A stretch of 64,000 bases of DNA from Acidobacteriota bacterium (GTDB lineage Bacteria; Acidobacteriota; Vicinamibacteria; Vicinamibacterales; JAHECP01). Below are positions 52,416 through 61,421 of this stretch, piece after piece. Below the pieces are notes generated by a model. It did not search any database. It was not told the origin of the DNA and saw nothing but the letters and a program-made list of their open reading frames with translations. The position numbers were made by a program, and so were the translations under genes. The stretch covers positions 43,117 through 107,116 of the forward strand of contig JAHECP010000001.1 in the NCBI GenBank assembly GCA_024641665.1, written 5' to 3'. Every line of letters starts with the position of its first letter. The stretch's first letter is position 1.

Positions 52416-55400
52416 TTGGGTGCCGGGGTGACGCTGCACCGGGAACGAACCCCGTTCCATGCGGCAACCAAGGCGGCCTTCCTTGCCGCATGGCTGATCG
52501 GCGGGCTGCTCGTGCCCGTCGACTCCGTGGTTGCGGCCGGTGGTGTTGCTGCCCTGCCGGTCACGAAGACGGCGAACCCGACCACATACACGGCGGCCGG
52601 CCAAACCATCGCTTACACCGACGTCGTCAGGGACTACTCCACCGACCCCGCTGACTTTGCGATAGACATCGCGGTATCAGATGACAAAGTCTCGGGCCTC
52701 AGCGTCGATGCCGTTCCTGATCAGGCAACGGCCCCGGTGATCGGCCCGTTCAGCACAAACCCGTCCTGGACGCTGAGCAAGACGGCGAGCCCAACGAGCT
52801 ATGCGGCGGCCGGCGAGACCATCAGCTACAGCTACGTGCTGGCCAACACCGGGGATGTCTCGATCTCGGGAATCACGGTTTCCGACGACAAGGTGACGAC
52901 GGTCACCTGCCCCTCGACGACGCTCGCCGCCGGCGCCAGCGCCACCTGCACGGGCAGCTACACGACGACGGCCGCCGACGTCACGGCCGGCAGCGTCACC
53001 AACACGGCCACGGCCCACGGCACGCCGTCGAGCGGCACGCTCGGCGACGTCACGGCCACGGCGACTGTTACGTTCGCGGCCCACCCGTCCTGGACGCTGA
53101 GCAAGACGGCGAGCCCGACGAGCTACGCGGCGGCCGGCGAGACGATTACCTACAGCTACACCCTCACCAACACCGGCAATGTGTCGATTTGGGGGATCAC
53201 GGTCTCCGACGACAAGGTGACGGCGGTTACCTGCCCCGTGATGCCCCACGACGCCGGCGGGGCCCTGCCGTCAGGCGGCAGCTTCACCTGTACGGGCAGC
53301 TACACCACGACCTCCGCCGATGTCGCAGCCGGGAGCGTGACCAACACGGCCACCGCCCACGGCACGCCGTCGGGCGGCACGCTCGGCGATGCCACCGCCA
53401 ATGCCACGGTGACGTTCACCGCCAACCCGTCCTGGACGCTGAGCAAGACGGCGAGCCCGACGAGCTATGCGGCGGCCGGCGAGACGATCACCTACAGCTA
53501 TACGTTGACTAACACAGGCAACGTCTCGATCTCCGGGATCACGGTCTCCGACGACAAGGTGACGGCGGTTACCTGCCCCGTGATGCCCCACGACGCCGGC
53601 GGGGCCCTGCCGTCAGGCGGCAGCTTCACCTGTACGGGCAGCTACACCACGACCTCCGCCGATGTCGCAGCCGGGAGCGTGACCAACACGGCCACCGCCC
53701 ACGGCACGCCGTCGAGCGGCACGCTCGGCGATGCCACCGCCAATGCCACGGTGACGCTCACCGCCAACCCGTCCTGGACGCTGAGCAAGACGGCGAGCCC
53801 GACGAGCTATGCGGCGGCCGGCGAAACGATCACCTACAGCTATACGTTGACTAACACAGGCAACGTCTCGATCTCCGGGATCACGGTCTCCGACGACAAG
53901 GTGACGACCGTTACCTGCGCCGCCACGACGCTCCCGGTCGGCGCCAGCGCCACCTGTTCGGGCACCTACACGACGACGTCCGCCGACGCCACGGCCGGCA
54001 GTGTCACCAACACGGCCACCGCCCACGGCACGCCGTCGAGCGGCACGCTCGGCGACGTCACGGCCACGGCGACCGTCACGCTGGCGGGCCACCCGTCCTG
54101 GACGCTACACAAGACGGCGAGCCCGACGATCTATACCGGCGCGGGGCAGACGATCACGTACCGCTACGCGCTGACCAACACGGGCAACGTCTCGATCTCG
54201 GGGATCACGGTCGCCGACGACACGGTCGGGACGGTCACCTGCCCTGCGACGACGCTCGCCGTCGGCGCCAGCACCACCTGTTCGGGCAGCTACACGACGA
54301 CGGCCGCCGATGTGGAGGTGGGCGGCGTGACCAACAGAGCCACCGCCCACGGCACGCCGTCGAGCGGCACGCTCGGCGATGCCACCGCCACGGCGACCGT
54401 CACGTTCGTGGCTTACCCGTCCTGGACGCTGAGCAAGACGGCGAGCCCGGCCACGTACAGCGGGGCGGGCCAGACGATCACCTACAGCTACGCGCTGAGC
54501 AACACGGGCAACGTCTCGATCTCGGCCATCACGGTTTCCGACGACAAGGTCGGGACGGTCACCTGCCCTGCGACGACGCTCGCGGTCGGCGCCAGCACCA
54601 CCTGTTCGGGCAGCTACACGACGACGACCGCCGATGTGGAGGCCGGCCGCGTCACCAACACCGCCACCGCGACGGGCACGCCGTCGCGTGGCACGCTCGC
54701 CGCCGCCACCGCCACGGCGACCGTGACCTACAAACCCCCGCCCACCGGCTCCATCACGATCGTGACGCTGGCGGCGGGCGGAAACAGCAGCTTCCCCTTC
54801 ACGTCCTCAGTCTCCGGCGCGGCGCAGTTCGATCTCGCCACCGTCAACGGCACGGCGACGCGGGCGTTCCCGGGCCTGCCGCCGGGGACCTACACATTCG
54901 CCGAAGGCGATCTGCCGCTGCACTGGAAGCTGTCCTCGCTGACGTGCGCCGGGGACGCGGGCGGCAGGGGCACGACCACGGACGTGAGCGGGCGTGCGGT
55001 CTCCGTCGGCCTGGACGGCGGCGAGGCGATCACCTGCACGTTCGCCAACGAGTTCGATGTGGCGCTGCATCGCACGCTCACCCTGGAGTTCATCCACAAC
55101 TTCCTGGGCCGCCGGCTGCGTCTGCTGGCGGCCGGCGGGCCGGGTCCCGCCCGTTTCGTGCGGCGGATGCCGGGTTCGCTGTGGGGCCACGGCACGCAGG
55201 CCGGCGGCGCCGCAGGTCCCGCCGGCCCGTTCACGCTGTCGGGCGACACTCAGCCCCTGTCGTCGATGCTCTCGTTCTCGACGAGCACGTCGCAGATCAG
55301 GCGGGCTCTGGGGACCGACACGGCGAGCCAGGCCGGAGGCACGCCGGCGTCGAATCCCCGCCTGAACGCCTGGGTCGAAGGGCACTACCAGGGCTTCAAG

Positions 55401-56123
55401 GACGTCGACACGACCTCCGATTTCGGGATCGTGTACGGCGGAGCGGACTATCTGCTCGGGCCGTCGGTGCTCGTCGGGGCCCTCGTGCAGCGCGACTGGA
55501 CGACGGGGAAGTCGCGCGCCGCCGGCGAGACCATTGGGCTGGGGACCGGCACGATGGCCGGGCCCTACGTCAGCGCGAGGCTGACGCCGAGCCTGTTCGT
55601 GGATGCGCGCGCGGCGTGGGGCACGTCCCACAACACGATCGACCCGTTCGGGCTCTACCGCGACACGTTCTCGACGGGCCGCTGGCTGGTGAACACGCAG
55701 GTGACCGGCAATCTCCTCGTGGGCAGATTCCGCGTCACGCCAAACCTCGGCCTCGATTACATCGAAGAGCGGCAGCACAGCTACACGGACTCGCTCGGCG
55801 TCCTCATCCCGGCCCAGACCGTGGCGCTGGGCCGGTTCACGTTCGGACCCGAGATTGCGCGCCGGTATCAGCCGGCGGGTGGATGGTCCATCGAGCCGGA
55901 GCTGTCGCTGAGCGGCGTGTGGGACTTCGAGAATCCCGACGTCAGCCCCTCCAGCATCCTCTACGACGGTCACGCCGCGGTCCACGTCATGATCCGTGGG
56001 GGCCTCGGGTTCCAGCGGCTCAACGGCGTGTCGATCCACATCACCAGCGGCTATGACGGCATCGGCACCGGGAGCTTCAAGAGCTACGGCGCGCAAGTCT
56101 GGCTGAACGTGCCCTTGAAGTGA
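52416..56123 (+). CDS. Type V autotransporter with DUF11-like adhesin repeats
   Basis: About 1235 residues. The start is uncertain: TTG 52416 or GTG 52428, neither with a good ribosome site; both leave a signal peptide (FLAAWLIGGLLVPVDSVVAA). The passenger has one degenerate and six full DUF11-like Ig-type repeats of 108 or 114 residues (SWTLSKTASPTSYAAAGETITYS...NTGNVSISGITVSDDKV), a SpaA/prealbumin-like domain (GSITIVTLAAGG) and a linker. The last ~270 residues (AWVEGHYQGFKDVDTTSDFG onward) form an autotransporter beta-barrel. It would be displayed on the outer membrane as an adhesin. The next relatives in mind are alphaproteobacterial; with flanking repeats, this suggests acquisition by transfer. 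Confidence 0.85.
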   Translation: MGAGVTLHRERTPFHAATKAAFLAAWLIGGLLVPVDSVVAAGGVAALPVTKTANPTTYTAAGQTIAYTDVVRDYSTDPADFAIDIAVSDDKVSGLSVDAVPDQATAPVIGPFSTNPSWTLSKTASPTSYAAAGETISYSYVLANTGDVSISGITVSDDKVTTVTCPSTTLAAGASATCTGSYTTTAADVTAGSVTNTATAHGTPSSGTLGDVTATATVTFAAHPSWTLSKTASPTSYAAAGETITYSYTLTNTGNVSIWGITVSDDKVTAVTCPVMPHDAGGALPSGGSFTCTGSYTTTSADVAAGSVTNTATAHGTPSGGTLGDATANATVTFTANPSWTLSKTASPTSYAAAGETITYSYTLTNTGNVSISGITVSDDKVTAVTCPVMPHDAGGALPSGGSFTCTGSYTTTSADVAAGSVTNTATAHGTPSSGTLGDATANATVTLTANPSWTLSKTASPTSYAAAGETITYSYTLTNTGNVSISGITVSDDKVTTVTCAATTLPVGASATCSGTYTTTSADATAGSVTNTATAHGTPSSGTLGDVTATATVTLAGHPSWTLHKTASPTIYTGAGQTITYRYALTNTGNVSISGITVADDTVGTVTCPATTLAVGASTTCSGSYTTTAADVEVGGVTNRATAHGTPSSGTLGDATATATVTFVAYPSWTLSKTASPATYSGAGQTITYSYALSNTGNVSISAITVSDDKVGTVTCPATTLAVGASTTCSGSYTTTTADVEAGRVTNTATATGTPSRGTLAAATATATVTYKPPPTGSITIVTLAAGGNSSFPFTSSVSGAAQFDLATVNGTATRAFPGLPPGTYTFAEGDLPLHWKLSSLTCAGDAGGRGTTTDVSGRAVSVGLDGGEAITCTFANEFDVALHRTLTLEFIHNFLGRRLRLLAAGGPGPARFVRRMPGSLWGHGTQAGGAAGPAGPFTLSGDTQPLSSMLSFSTSTSQIRRALGTDTASQAGGTPASNPRLNAWVEGHYQGFKDVDTTSDFGIVYGGADYLLGPSVLVGALVQRDWTTGKSRAAGETIGLGTGTMAGPYVSARLTPSLFVDARAAWGTSHNTIDPFGLYRDTFSTGRWLVNTQVTGNLLVGRFRVTPNLGLDYIEERQHSYTDSLGVLIPAQTVALGRFTFGPEIARRYQPAGGWSIEPELSLSGVWDFENPDVSPSSILYDGHAAVHVMIRGGLGFQRLNGVSIHITSGYDGIGTGSFKSYGAQVWLNVPLK
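52761..54730 (+). repeat. Six tandem DUF11-like repeats (324 or 342 bp each)
   Basis: Units start at 52761, 53085, 53427, 53769, 54093 and 54417. Units 2 and 3 are 342 bp because of an 18-bp insertion replacing the CPATTL-type loop by CPVMPHDAGG; the others are 324 bp. Long identical stretches between neighbours show recent unequal recombination. Confidence 0.9.
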
Positions 56124-56159
56124 GGCACCCGGGCCGGGCGGCGCGGAGCGGGCCGTCCG

Positions 56160-56268
56160 GACGCTGCTCGACCACGCCCGGCCGGTTCACGGCGCCGGAG
56201 ATGCAGGAGGTCCACCAGCCCGCGCGGGTGTTCGCCGGGACGGGTACTGGACGCCGAGGGGCGCGTAG
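56160..56268 (+). pseudogene. Aldo/keto reductase 3' remnant (right copy of the direct repeat)
   Basis: Bases 56186-56268 encode FTAPEMQEVHQPARVFAGT in the frame of the aldo/keto reductase C-terminus, then lose one G (GACGGG-TACTGG versus GACGGGGTACTGG) so the rest is out of frame; the sequence ends in TAG at the homologous place. Homology fades upstream of about 56160. It is the relic of a second copy or of the 3' end separated from it by the autotransporter segment. Confidence 0.78.
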
Positions 56269-56348
56269 GCGGCGCTGGCGTGGCAGCTGGCGGTCGGATT
56301 GGCTCCGGGGCTGACTGGGCCGCTGTGGTCAGGGTGGCTCAACCGACG

Positions 56349-56357
56349 TGATATAAT
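56349..56357 (+). promoter_or_regulatory. Extended -10 promoter of the RRM gene
   Basis: TGATATAAT: a perfect TATAAT (56352-56357) preceded by TG at the extended -10 position. No -35 match is needed or seen. Transcription from about 56364 gives a 5' leader of about 214 nt before ATG 56578, otherwise empty of genes. Confidence 0.7.
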
Positions 56358-56577
56358 GCTGGCGTCAGGTTGGATAACGGATTTCCGCACTGCCCGCGTC
56401 AGAGTCGAACCGAGCCTCATCCCCTCGTTTCCCCCCGCGCAAGGCATCAGTTCCGGAAGGGCCTTTCTCCATCCCGCTCGAGGTCCGATTCTGGATTCTC
56501 GGCGACTTCACACCGATGAACGGGCGCTGACGGTCCGCCATCGAAACCTCCCGCACGAGCGGGCAGGAGAGTGACCC

Positions 56578-56889
56578 ATGGCTCGTAAACTCTACGTAGG
56601 GAATCTGCCGTACGAAGTCGGCGAAACGGACCTCCAGCAGCTGTTCGCGGAGGCCGGCACCGTCGAGAGCGTGAACGTCATGCGCGACATGGCCACCGGC
56701 CGCGCGCGCGGGTTCGCGTTCATCGAGATGGCCTCCGACGAGGACGCCGGGAAGGCGATCGCCCAGTTCAACGACTACCAGATGGGCGGGCGCAACCTCA
56801 CGGTCAACGAGGCGCGGCCGAAGCCGCAGCGGTCCGGCGGGTTCGACGGTGGCGGTGGAAACCGACGCCGGTCCGAGCCGCGCTGGTAG
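56578..56889 (+). CDS. RRM-type RNA-binding protein
   Basis: 103 residues. One RNA-recognition motif spans residues 3-80 with RNP2 LYVGNL and RNP1 RGFAFIEM, both with the aromatic RNA-stacking residues; the tail is Gly/Arg/Pro-rich (GGFDGGGGNRRRSEPRW). Such small glycine-tailed RRM proteins in bacteria resemble cyanobacterial Rbp cold-induced proteins and act as single-stranded RNA binders. AGGAG lies 9 nt before the ATG. The strong extended -10 and the long leader suggest abundant, possibly temperature-regulated expression. It stands alone. Confidence 0.92.
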   Translation: MARKLYVGNLPYEVGETDLQQLFAEAGTVESVNVMRDMATGRARGFAFIEMASDEDAGKAIAQFNDYQMGGRNLTVNEARPKPQRSGGFDGGGGNRRRSEPRW

Positions 56890-57219
56890 CGCACCGCCGA
56901 CCACACCAATCGGGGACGGTCTTTCCGCCGTGCCGCATGTGCACGAACCGGGAAGACCGTCCCCGTTCTTCGTACGACAGTGTCCTGCCGCGGAACATTG
57001 CCCCCTTCGATCGCCATTCTCACGCGCTCGGATCGGCCGGCCTCCAACCGAGGCATTCAGGCCTTCTGACTGGCCCGATCGCGTTGCCAACCGCCAGCAT
57101 CCCGGCCGGCCGGGCGCAGGCACGAAACCTGCACTCGTAACAGGTTCGGCCGATAATTGCTGAGAAGGCCCGACATCGATGAAACCGAGCCAGCGCTCCC
57201 GCCCCGGGGCCGCACGACC
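56890..57219. other. Intergenic region after the RRM gene
   Basis: 330 bases between RRM and transglutaminase genes. It contains the long inverted repeat at 56911-56965 and nothing else I can support; no clear promoter for the transglutaminase gene is visible. Confidence 0.5.
56911..56965. repeat. REP-like inverted repeat, 13-bp perfect arms
   Basis: CGGGGACGGTCTT (56911-56923) and its exact complement (56953-56965) with a 29-nt interior; with one mismatch the arms extend to 16 bp. The GGGGACGGTC-type core is like REP/palindromic elements mobilised by IS200-like (RAYT) transposases; the position 21 nt after the RRM stop also allows a terminator role. Confidence 0.6.
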
Positions 57220-58863
57220 ATGAAGTGGATCCGGCCCCTGCCCCGACGCGTCACCGGACCACTGAGTGTCCTCATCCTCGTGGCCTGGGCCGGCCAGATG
57301 GCCGCGCTGGTCAACCGGTCCTACGTGCAGGTCTCGGTGAATCTCGCCGCCGATCTCGGCCGCTACGGCTCGGACGCGCAGTGGCGCGGCGTCTACTACC
57401 GCGGCGCGAAGGTCGGGTTCACCGTCAGCCAGACCGTTCCACGAGACGATGGGTTCGAGCTGCAGGAGGACGGGCGGCTGGAGATGACGCTGCTCGGCGC
57501 GTCCGCCGCCGCGAAGATCCACACGACCGCGCGCGTGGACGGGGCCTTCGTGCTCCGCTCGTTCGAGTTCTCGCTCGATCCCGGAACCGGAGCGGTCGCG
57601 GTCGCCGGCCGCGTCGAGCGCGCCGGCCGGGACGCCGCCAGGCCGTGGAAGCTCGTTCTCGACATCACCTCTTCGGGCGCCACGCGGACCGAGACACGCG
57701 ACCTCGACGAGCCGCCCCTGCTGACGCTCAACCTGGGCCGGCGCCTGGCGAGCGAGGGCCTCACGCCCGGCGCCCGCTACCGGTGGATGGCGTTCGATCC
57801 CGCCACGCTCAGAAACGCGCCCGTCGTGCTCGAGGTGGGCAGGCGCGAGCTGGTGCGCGCCGGCGACATGCCGACGCCCGCGTTTCGCGTCGAGCTCGAG
57901 TTCGCGGGGCTGCGCACGACCTCCTGGGTCACCGACACGGGCGAGGTGGTGCGCGAAGAGAGCCCGCTGGGGCTGCTGACCGTCCGGGAGCCCGCGGCGA
58001 GAGCCACCGTCATGGCCGTCCCCGGTCAGGTGCAGACGGATCTGCTGAGGGCCGCCGCGGTGGTGCCGGTGACCCGCACGCCCTTCGACGAGCCGCGCAA
58101 CGTGCTGCGCCTGCGCGTGCGTCTGGAGGGCGCCGATCTCTCGAGCCCGGACCTGACCGGCGCCGGCCAGACCGTCGAGGGGGACACCATCGAGATCGTC
58201 GATCCGCAGAGCCTGACGCCAGGATCGGCCGACCCCGACGCGGCACGCTACCTCGCGCCGGAGCCGTTCATCGAGAGCGACGCGCCCGAGATTCGCGCCG
58301 AGGCCAGGAAGGCCGCGGGAGACGTCGCGGACCGCCGCGTGCAGGCCGAGCGGCTCACCCGGTACGTCAACGGCCTCCTCGACAAGAAGCCGACAGTGGG
58401 CCTGCCCTCGGCCCTCGACGTCCTGCGCACGAAGGTCGGCGACTGCAACGAGCACACGGCGCTGTACGTGGCGATGGCCCGCGCGCTGGGCATCCCCGCC
58501 CGGATCGCCGTCGGCCTGGCCTACGTGCGCGGCGCGTTCTACTACCACGCGTGGCCGGAAGTGTACCTGGAGGAACGGGACGGCCGGGGCTTGTGGCTGC
58601 CCGTCGATCCGACGTTCAACGAGTTCCCGGCCGACGCCACGCACCTGCGGCTGGCGCGCGGCGGGCTCGACAAGCAGACGGTCATCCTGCCGCTCATCGG
58701 CCATCTGAAGATGACGGTGCTCGATCTGGATCTGGTCCCTGGCTCGACGCCGATCGTGGTCGGCGCGCCGTCGCCGGAGGCTCCCGCGCTCCCGCCGCCC
58801 GCGTCCCGCCGCAAGTCGGACGGATGGTGCGGCTTGCGCTGGTGCTGTTCGGGGTTGGACTGA
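57220..58863 (+). CDS. Transglutaminase-like domain protein
   Basis: 547 residues from ATG 57220 (MKWIRPLPRRV), with an N-terminal membrane anchor or signal (PLSVLILVAWAGQMAAL). The middle 300 residues are a beta-rich domain without a name. The transglutaminase core is C-terminal with a complete Cys-His-Asp triad: Cys409 in VGDCNEHTALY, His443 in FYYHAWPEVYL and Asp463 in LPVDPTFNEF. Bacterial members act as proteases, amidases or crosslinkers in the envelope. The ABC-exporter genes follow 30 nt downstream on the same strand, so the three may be co-transcribed. Confidence 0.87.
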   Translation: MKWIRPLPRRVTGPLSVLILVAWAGQMAALVNRSYVQVSVNLAADLGRYGSDAQWRGVYYRGAKVGFTVSQTVPRDDGFELQEDGRLEMTLLGASAAAKIHTTARVDGAFVLRSFEFSLDPGTGAVAVAGRVERAGRDAARPWKLVLDITSSGATRTETRDLDEPPLLTLNLGRRLASEGLTPGARYRWMAFDPATLRNAPVVLEVGRRELVRAGDMPTPAFRVELEFAGLRTTSWVTDTGEVVREESPLGLLTVREPAARATVMAVPGQVQTDLLRAAAVVPVTRTPFDEPRNVLRLRVRLEGADLSSPDLTGAGQTVEGDTIEIVDPQSLTPGSADPDAARYLAPEPFIESDAPEIRAEARKAAGDVADRRVQAERLTRYVNGLLDKKPTVGLPSALDVLRTKVGDCNEHTALYVAMARALGIPARIAVGLAYVRGAFYYHAWPEVYLEERDGRGLWLPVDPTFNEFPADATHLRLARGGLDKQTVILPLIGHLKMTVLDLDLVPGSTPIVVGAPSPEAPALPPPASRRKSDGWCGLRWCCSGLD

Positions 58864-58893
58864 ACTCAGCCGGAGTATGGGGCGGAGCCCCAT

Positions 58894-59652
58894 GTGAACA
58901 TGATTGCAGTCTACGACCTGGTCAAGAAATTCGGCGACTTCACCGCCGTGGACGGCCTGACGCTCGAGGCGCGGGCGGGGGAGATCCACGGGTTCCTGGG
59001 TCCCAACGGCGCCGGCAAGACGACGACGATCCAGATGATCGCCGGGCTGCTCAAGCCCACCGCCGGCCGCATCGTGGTCAACGGGTACGACCTGGCCACC
59101 GACACCGAGGCGGCCAAGGCCTCGCTCGGCTTCATCCCCGACCGGCCCTTCATCTACGAGAAGCTCACCGCGGGCGAGTTCCTGCGGTTCCACGGCGCCC
59201 TGTACGGCTTGAACGGCAACGGCGTGGGCGACCGCGTGGCGGAGATGCTCGATCTGTTCGAGCTCCGCGAGTGGGAGGACGAGCTGGTCGAGAGCTTCTC
59301 TCACGGCATGCGGCAGCGCCTGGTGATGAGCGCGGCCTTTCTCCATCGCCCGCGCGCCCTGCTGGTGGACGAGCCGATGATCGGGCTGGATCCGCGCGGC
59401 GCCCGGCTGATCAAGGCGGTGTTCCGGCGCATGAGCGAGCGCGGGGTGGCCATCCTCATGAGCACGCACACCCTGGAGGTGGCCCAGGAGATGTGCGACC
59501 GCATCAGCATCGTCGTGAAGGGCCGGATCATCGCGCGGGGGACGGTCGAAGAGCTGCAGCGGATGGCCGGCAGCCCGGACGCGCAGCTCACACCGGTGTT
59601 CCTCAAGCTGACGGGCGGCAGCGGACTGCAGGAGATCGATGAAGCGTTCTAG
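58894..59652 (+). CDS. ABC transporter ATP-binding protein
   Basis: 252 residues, probable start GTG 58894 (GGAG 7 nt upstream) or ATG 58900. Walker A GPNGAGKTTT, Q-loop region GFIPDRPFIYEKLTAGE, Walker B ALLVDEPMIGLDPRG and switch His in STHTLEVAQ are all present. The signature motif reads SFSHGMRQRL in place of LSGGQ, as in many exporter ATPases of the DrrA/CcmA type. It works with the permease, whose start overlaps its 3' end by 14 nt. The cargo is unknown; the transglutaminase upstream hints at an envelope or peptide substrate. Confidence 0.92.
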   Translation: MNMIAVYDLVKKFGDFTAVDGLTLEARAGEIHGFLGPNGAGKTTTIQMIAGLLKPTAGRIVVNGYDLATDTEAAKASLGFIPDRPFIYEKLTAGEFLRFHGALYGLNGNGVGDRVAEMLDLFELREWEDELVESFSHGMRQRLVMSAAFLHRPRALLVDEPMIGLDPRGARLIKAVFRRMSERGVAILMSTHTLEVAQEMCDRISIVVKGRIIARGTVEELQRMAGSPDAQLTPVFLKLTGGSGLQEIDEAF

Positions 59653-61363
59653 CGAGGCCGGGCACGGCGCCGTCCCCTTTCCCTACCTGCTCCTGCCCGG
59701 CGTGTGGTCGTCCCGCAACCGCGCGCGTCGACGCGAACGGGGCGACCTCGTCCGCGCGCTGCTCTTCGGGGCCATCGGGCTCGTGGTCTGTGCGACACTG
59801 TTCGCGGGCTCGTTCTGGCTGACCCTGCAGCTGGACGCCTACGAGGAGCTCGGCGACTTCCTGCTCCGCCTCGGCCTGTCCTGGGTGTTCCTGACGTTCC
59901 TGTCCTTCCTCGCGTTCAGCGGGGTCGTCACCGCGCTGTCGACCTTCTTCCTGTCCGAGGACCTGCGTCTGCTCCTGGCCGCCCCGATCGCCGGGCGCCG
60001 GCTGTTTCACGCGCGGTTCTTCCGCACGGTGGGTCAGGCCTCGTGGATGGTCGTGATCTTCCTGATGCCGGTGCTGATGGGCGTGGGCGTGGCGCGGTGC
60101 GCGCCGGCCGGCTTCTATCTCACGGCGGCGCTGATGGTCCCACCGTTCGCCGTCATTCCGGTCGCGCTCGGGAGCGCCGTCACCCTGCTCCTGGTCAACG
60201 TGTTTCCGGCCCGGCGCGCCCGCGACATCCTGATGCTCATGGGCCTGCTGTTCGCCGCCAGCCTCGTGCTGCTCCTGCGCTACGTGCGGCCGGAACAGCT
60301 CCTGCGCGTCGAGTCGCTGCCCGACATCATGGGCTTCTTCGCGACGCTGCAGTGGCCGATCACGCCGCTCCTCCCGTCGTTCTGGGCCGGCGAGGCGCTG
60401 TTCGCCAGCCTCCAGGGCGGCCTCGACCTGCTCCATGGCGGCGCGCTGTGGACCACCGCGCTGGGCGTGACGGTGCTGCTTGGCGCGGCCCACGAGCGGT
60501 GGTACTTCGCCGGCTTCAGCAAGGCCCAGGAGGCGCACAAGGCGCGTTTCACGCGGCTGGCGCTCGTGGACCGCGTGGCGCCCCGGCTGCCGCTGTCGGC
60601 CGTGCGCCGCCACCTCCTGATCAAGGACCTCAAGGTCTTCCTGCGGGACGTCACGCAGTGGTCGCAGCTCCTGCTGCTGTGCGCGCTGGTGCTGGTCTAC
60701 CTGTACAACTTCCGCGTGCTCGACCTCGGGCGCATTCCATACATGAGCGGCGTGATCAAGAACGTGTACGCGTTCGTCAATCTGGGCATGGCCGGCCTGG
60801 TGATGGCGACCGTGGCGGTGCGGTTCGTCTTTCCGGCGGTCTCGGCCGAGGGCGCCGCCTTCTGGATCATCCGCGCCGCGCCGATCTCGCTCGGCGACTT
60901 CCTCTGGTCGAAGTTCTGGACGGGACTCCTGCCGGTGCTGGTCCTGACCGAGGGGTTGACCATCGTGGCCAATGAGCTCCTGGGGGTCGATCCGTTTCTC
61001 AAGGTGGTCACCGCCCTGGCGATCGTCTTCATGAGCCTGGCCCTCGTCGGGCTCGCCACGGGCCTCGGCGCCCGCTATCCCCGGTTCCGCGCCGACAACA
61101 TCACCCAGGTCGCGGGATCCTTCGGCGGGGTCACGTTCATGATCGGCGCGGTGCTCTTCCTCGCGATCCTGATCGTGCTCGTCGGCTGGCCCTCCTCCCT
61201 GTACCTCTGGCACCGCATCAGGCACGCGCCGCTCACGGCCCTCGAGCAGTTCCTCATGGCCGCGTCGTTTCTCGCGGCCGCCGGCGTGAGCCTGGCGACG
61301 TGGTGGCTGTCCATGCGATCGGGCGTGCGCGTCCTCCAGCAGATGGATCGAACCCCCGCCTGA
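59639..61363 (+). CDS. ABC exporter permease (large ABC-2-like membrane protein)
   Basis: 574 residues with about 12 hydrophobic segments, for example LLFGAIGLVVCATLFAGSF, VFLTFLSFLAFSGVV, WSQLLLLCALVLVYLYNF and FLAILIVLVGW. Amphipathic EDLRLLLAAPIAGRRLFHARF and EGAAFWIIRAAPISLGDFLWSKF repeat a coupling-helix-like pattern in both halves, so it looks like two fused six-helix ABC-2 permeases. Tightly coupled to the ATPase (14-nt overlap). No recognised cargo domain. Confidence 0.85.
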   Translation: MKRSSEAGHGAVPFPYLLLPGVWSSRNRARRRERGDLVRALLFGAIGLVVCATLFAGSFWLTLQLDAYEELGDFLLRLGLSWVFLTFLSFLAFSGVVTALSTFFLSEDLRLLLAAPIAGRRLFHARFFRTVGQASWMVVIFLMPVLMGVGVARCAPAGFYLTAALMVPPFAVIPVALGSAVTLLLVNVFPARRARDILMLMGLLFAASLVLLLRYVRPEQLLRVESLPDIMGFFATLQWPITPLLPSFWAGEALFASLQGGLDLLHGGALWTTALGVTVLLGAAHERWYFAGFSKAQEAHKARFTRLALVDRVAPRLPLSAVRRHLLIKDLKVFLRDVTQWSQLLLLCALVLVYLYNFRVLDLGRIPYMSGVIKNVYAFVNLGMAGLVMATVAVRFVFPAVSAEGAAFWIIRAAPISLGDFLWSKFWTGLLPVLVLTEGLTIVANELLGVDPFLKVVTALAIVFMSLALVGLATGLGARYPRFRADNITQVAGSFGGVTFMIGAVLFLAILIVLVGWPSSLYLWHRIRHAPLTALEQFLMAASFLAAAGVSLATWWLSMRSGVRVLQQMDRTPA

Positions 61364-61382
61364 CCCGCGCGGCCGTTCACCT

Positions 61383-61412
61383 GTCAGCCGATCCTCCAAC
61401 CCGCGCTATACT
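61383..61412 (+). promoter_or_regulatory. Promoter of the MFS transporter gene
   Basis: TATACT (61407-61412) with a weak TGTCAG (61383-61388) 18 nt upstream. The -10 ends 9 nt before ATG 61422, leaving at most a 2-3-nt leader; no Shine-Dalgarno. Confidence 0.5.
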
Positions 61413-61421
61413 CGCGCCGCT

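Noticed and set aside
52761..54730. Tandem 324/342-bp units considered as CRISPR or satellite
   Set aside because: Units are in frame, far too long for CRISPR repeats, and encode DUF11-like domains of one protein.
59603..61399. 598-codon minus-strand ORF rich in Glu/Gln/His
   Set aside because: Antisense to the multi-helix ABC permease; a hydrophobic protein read backwards gives exactly such a charged sequence.
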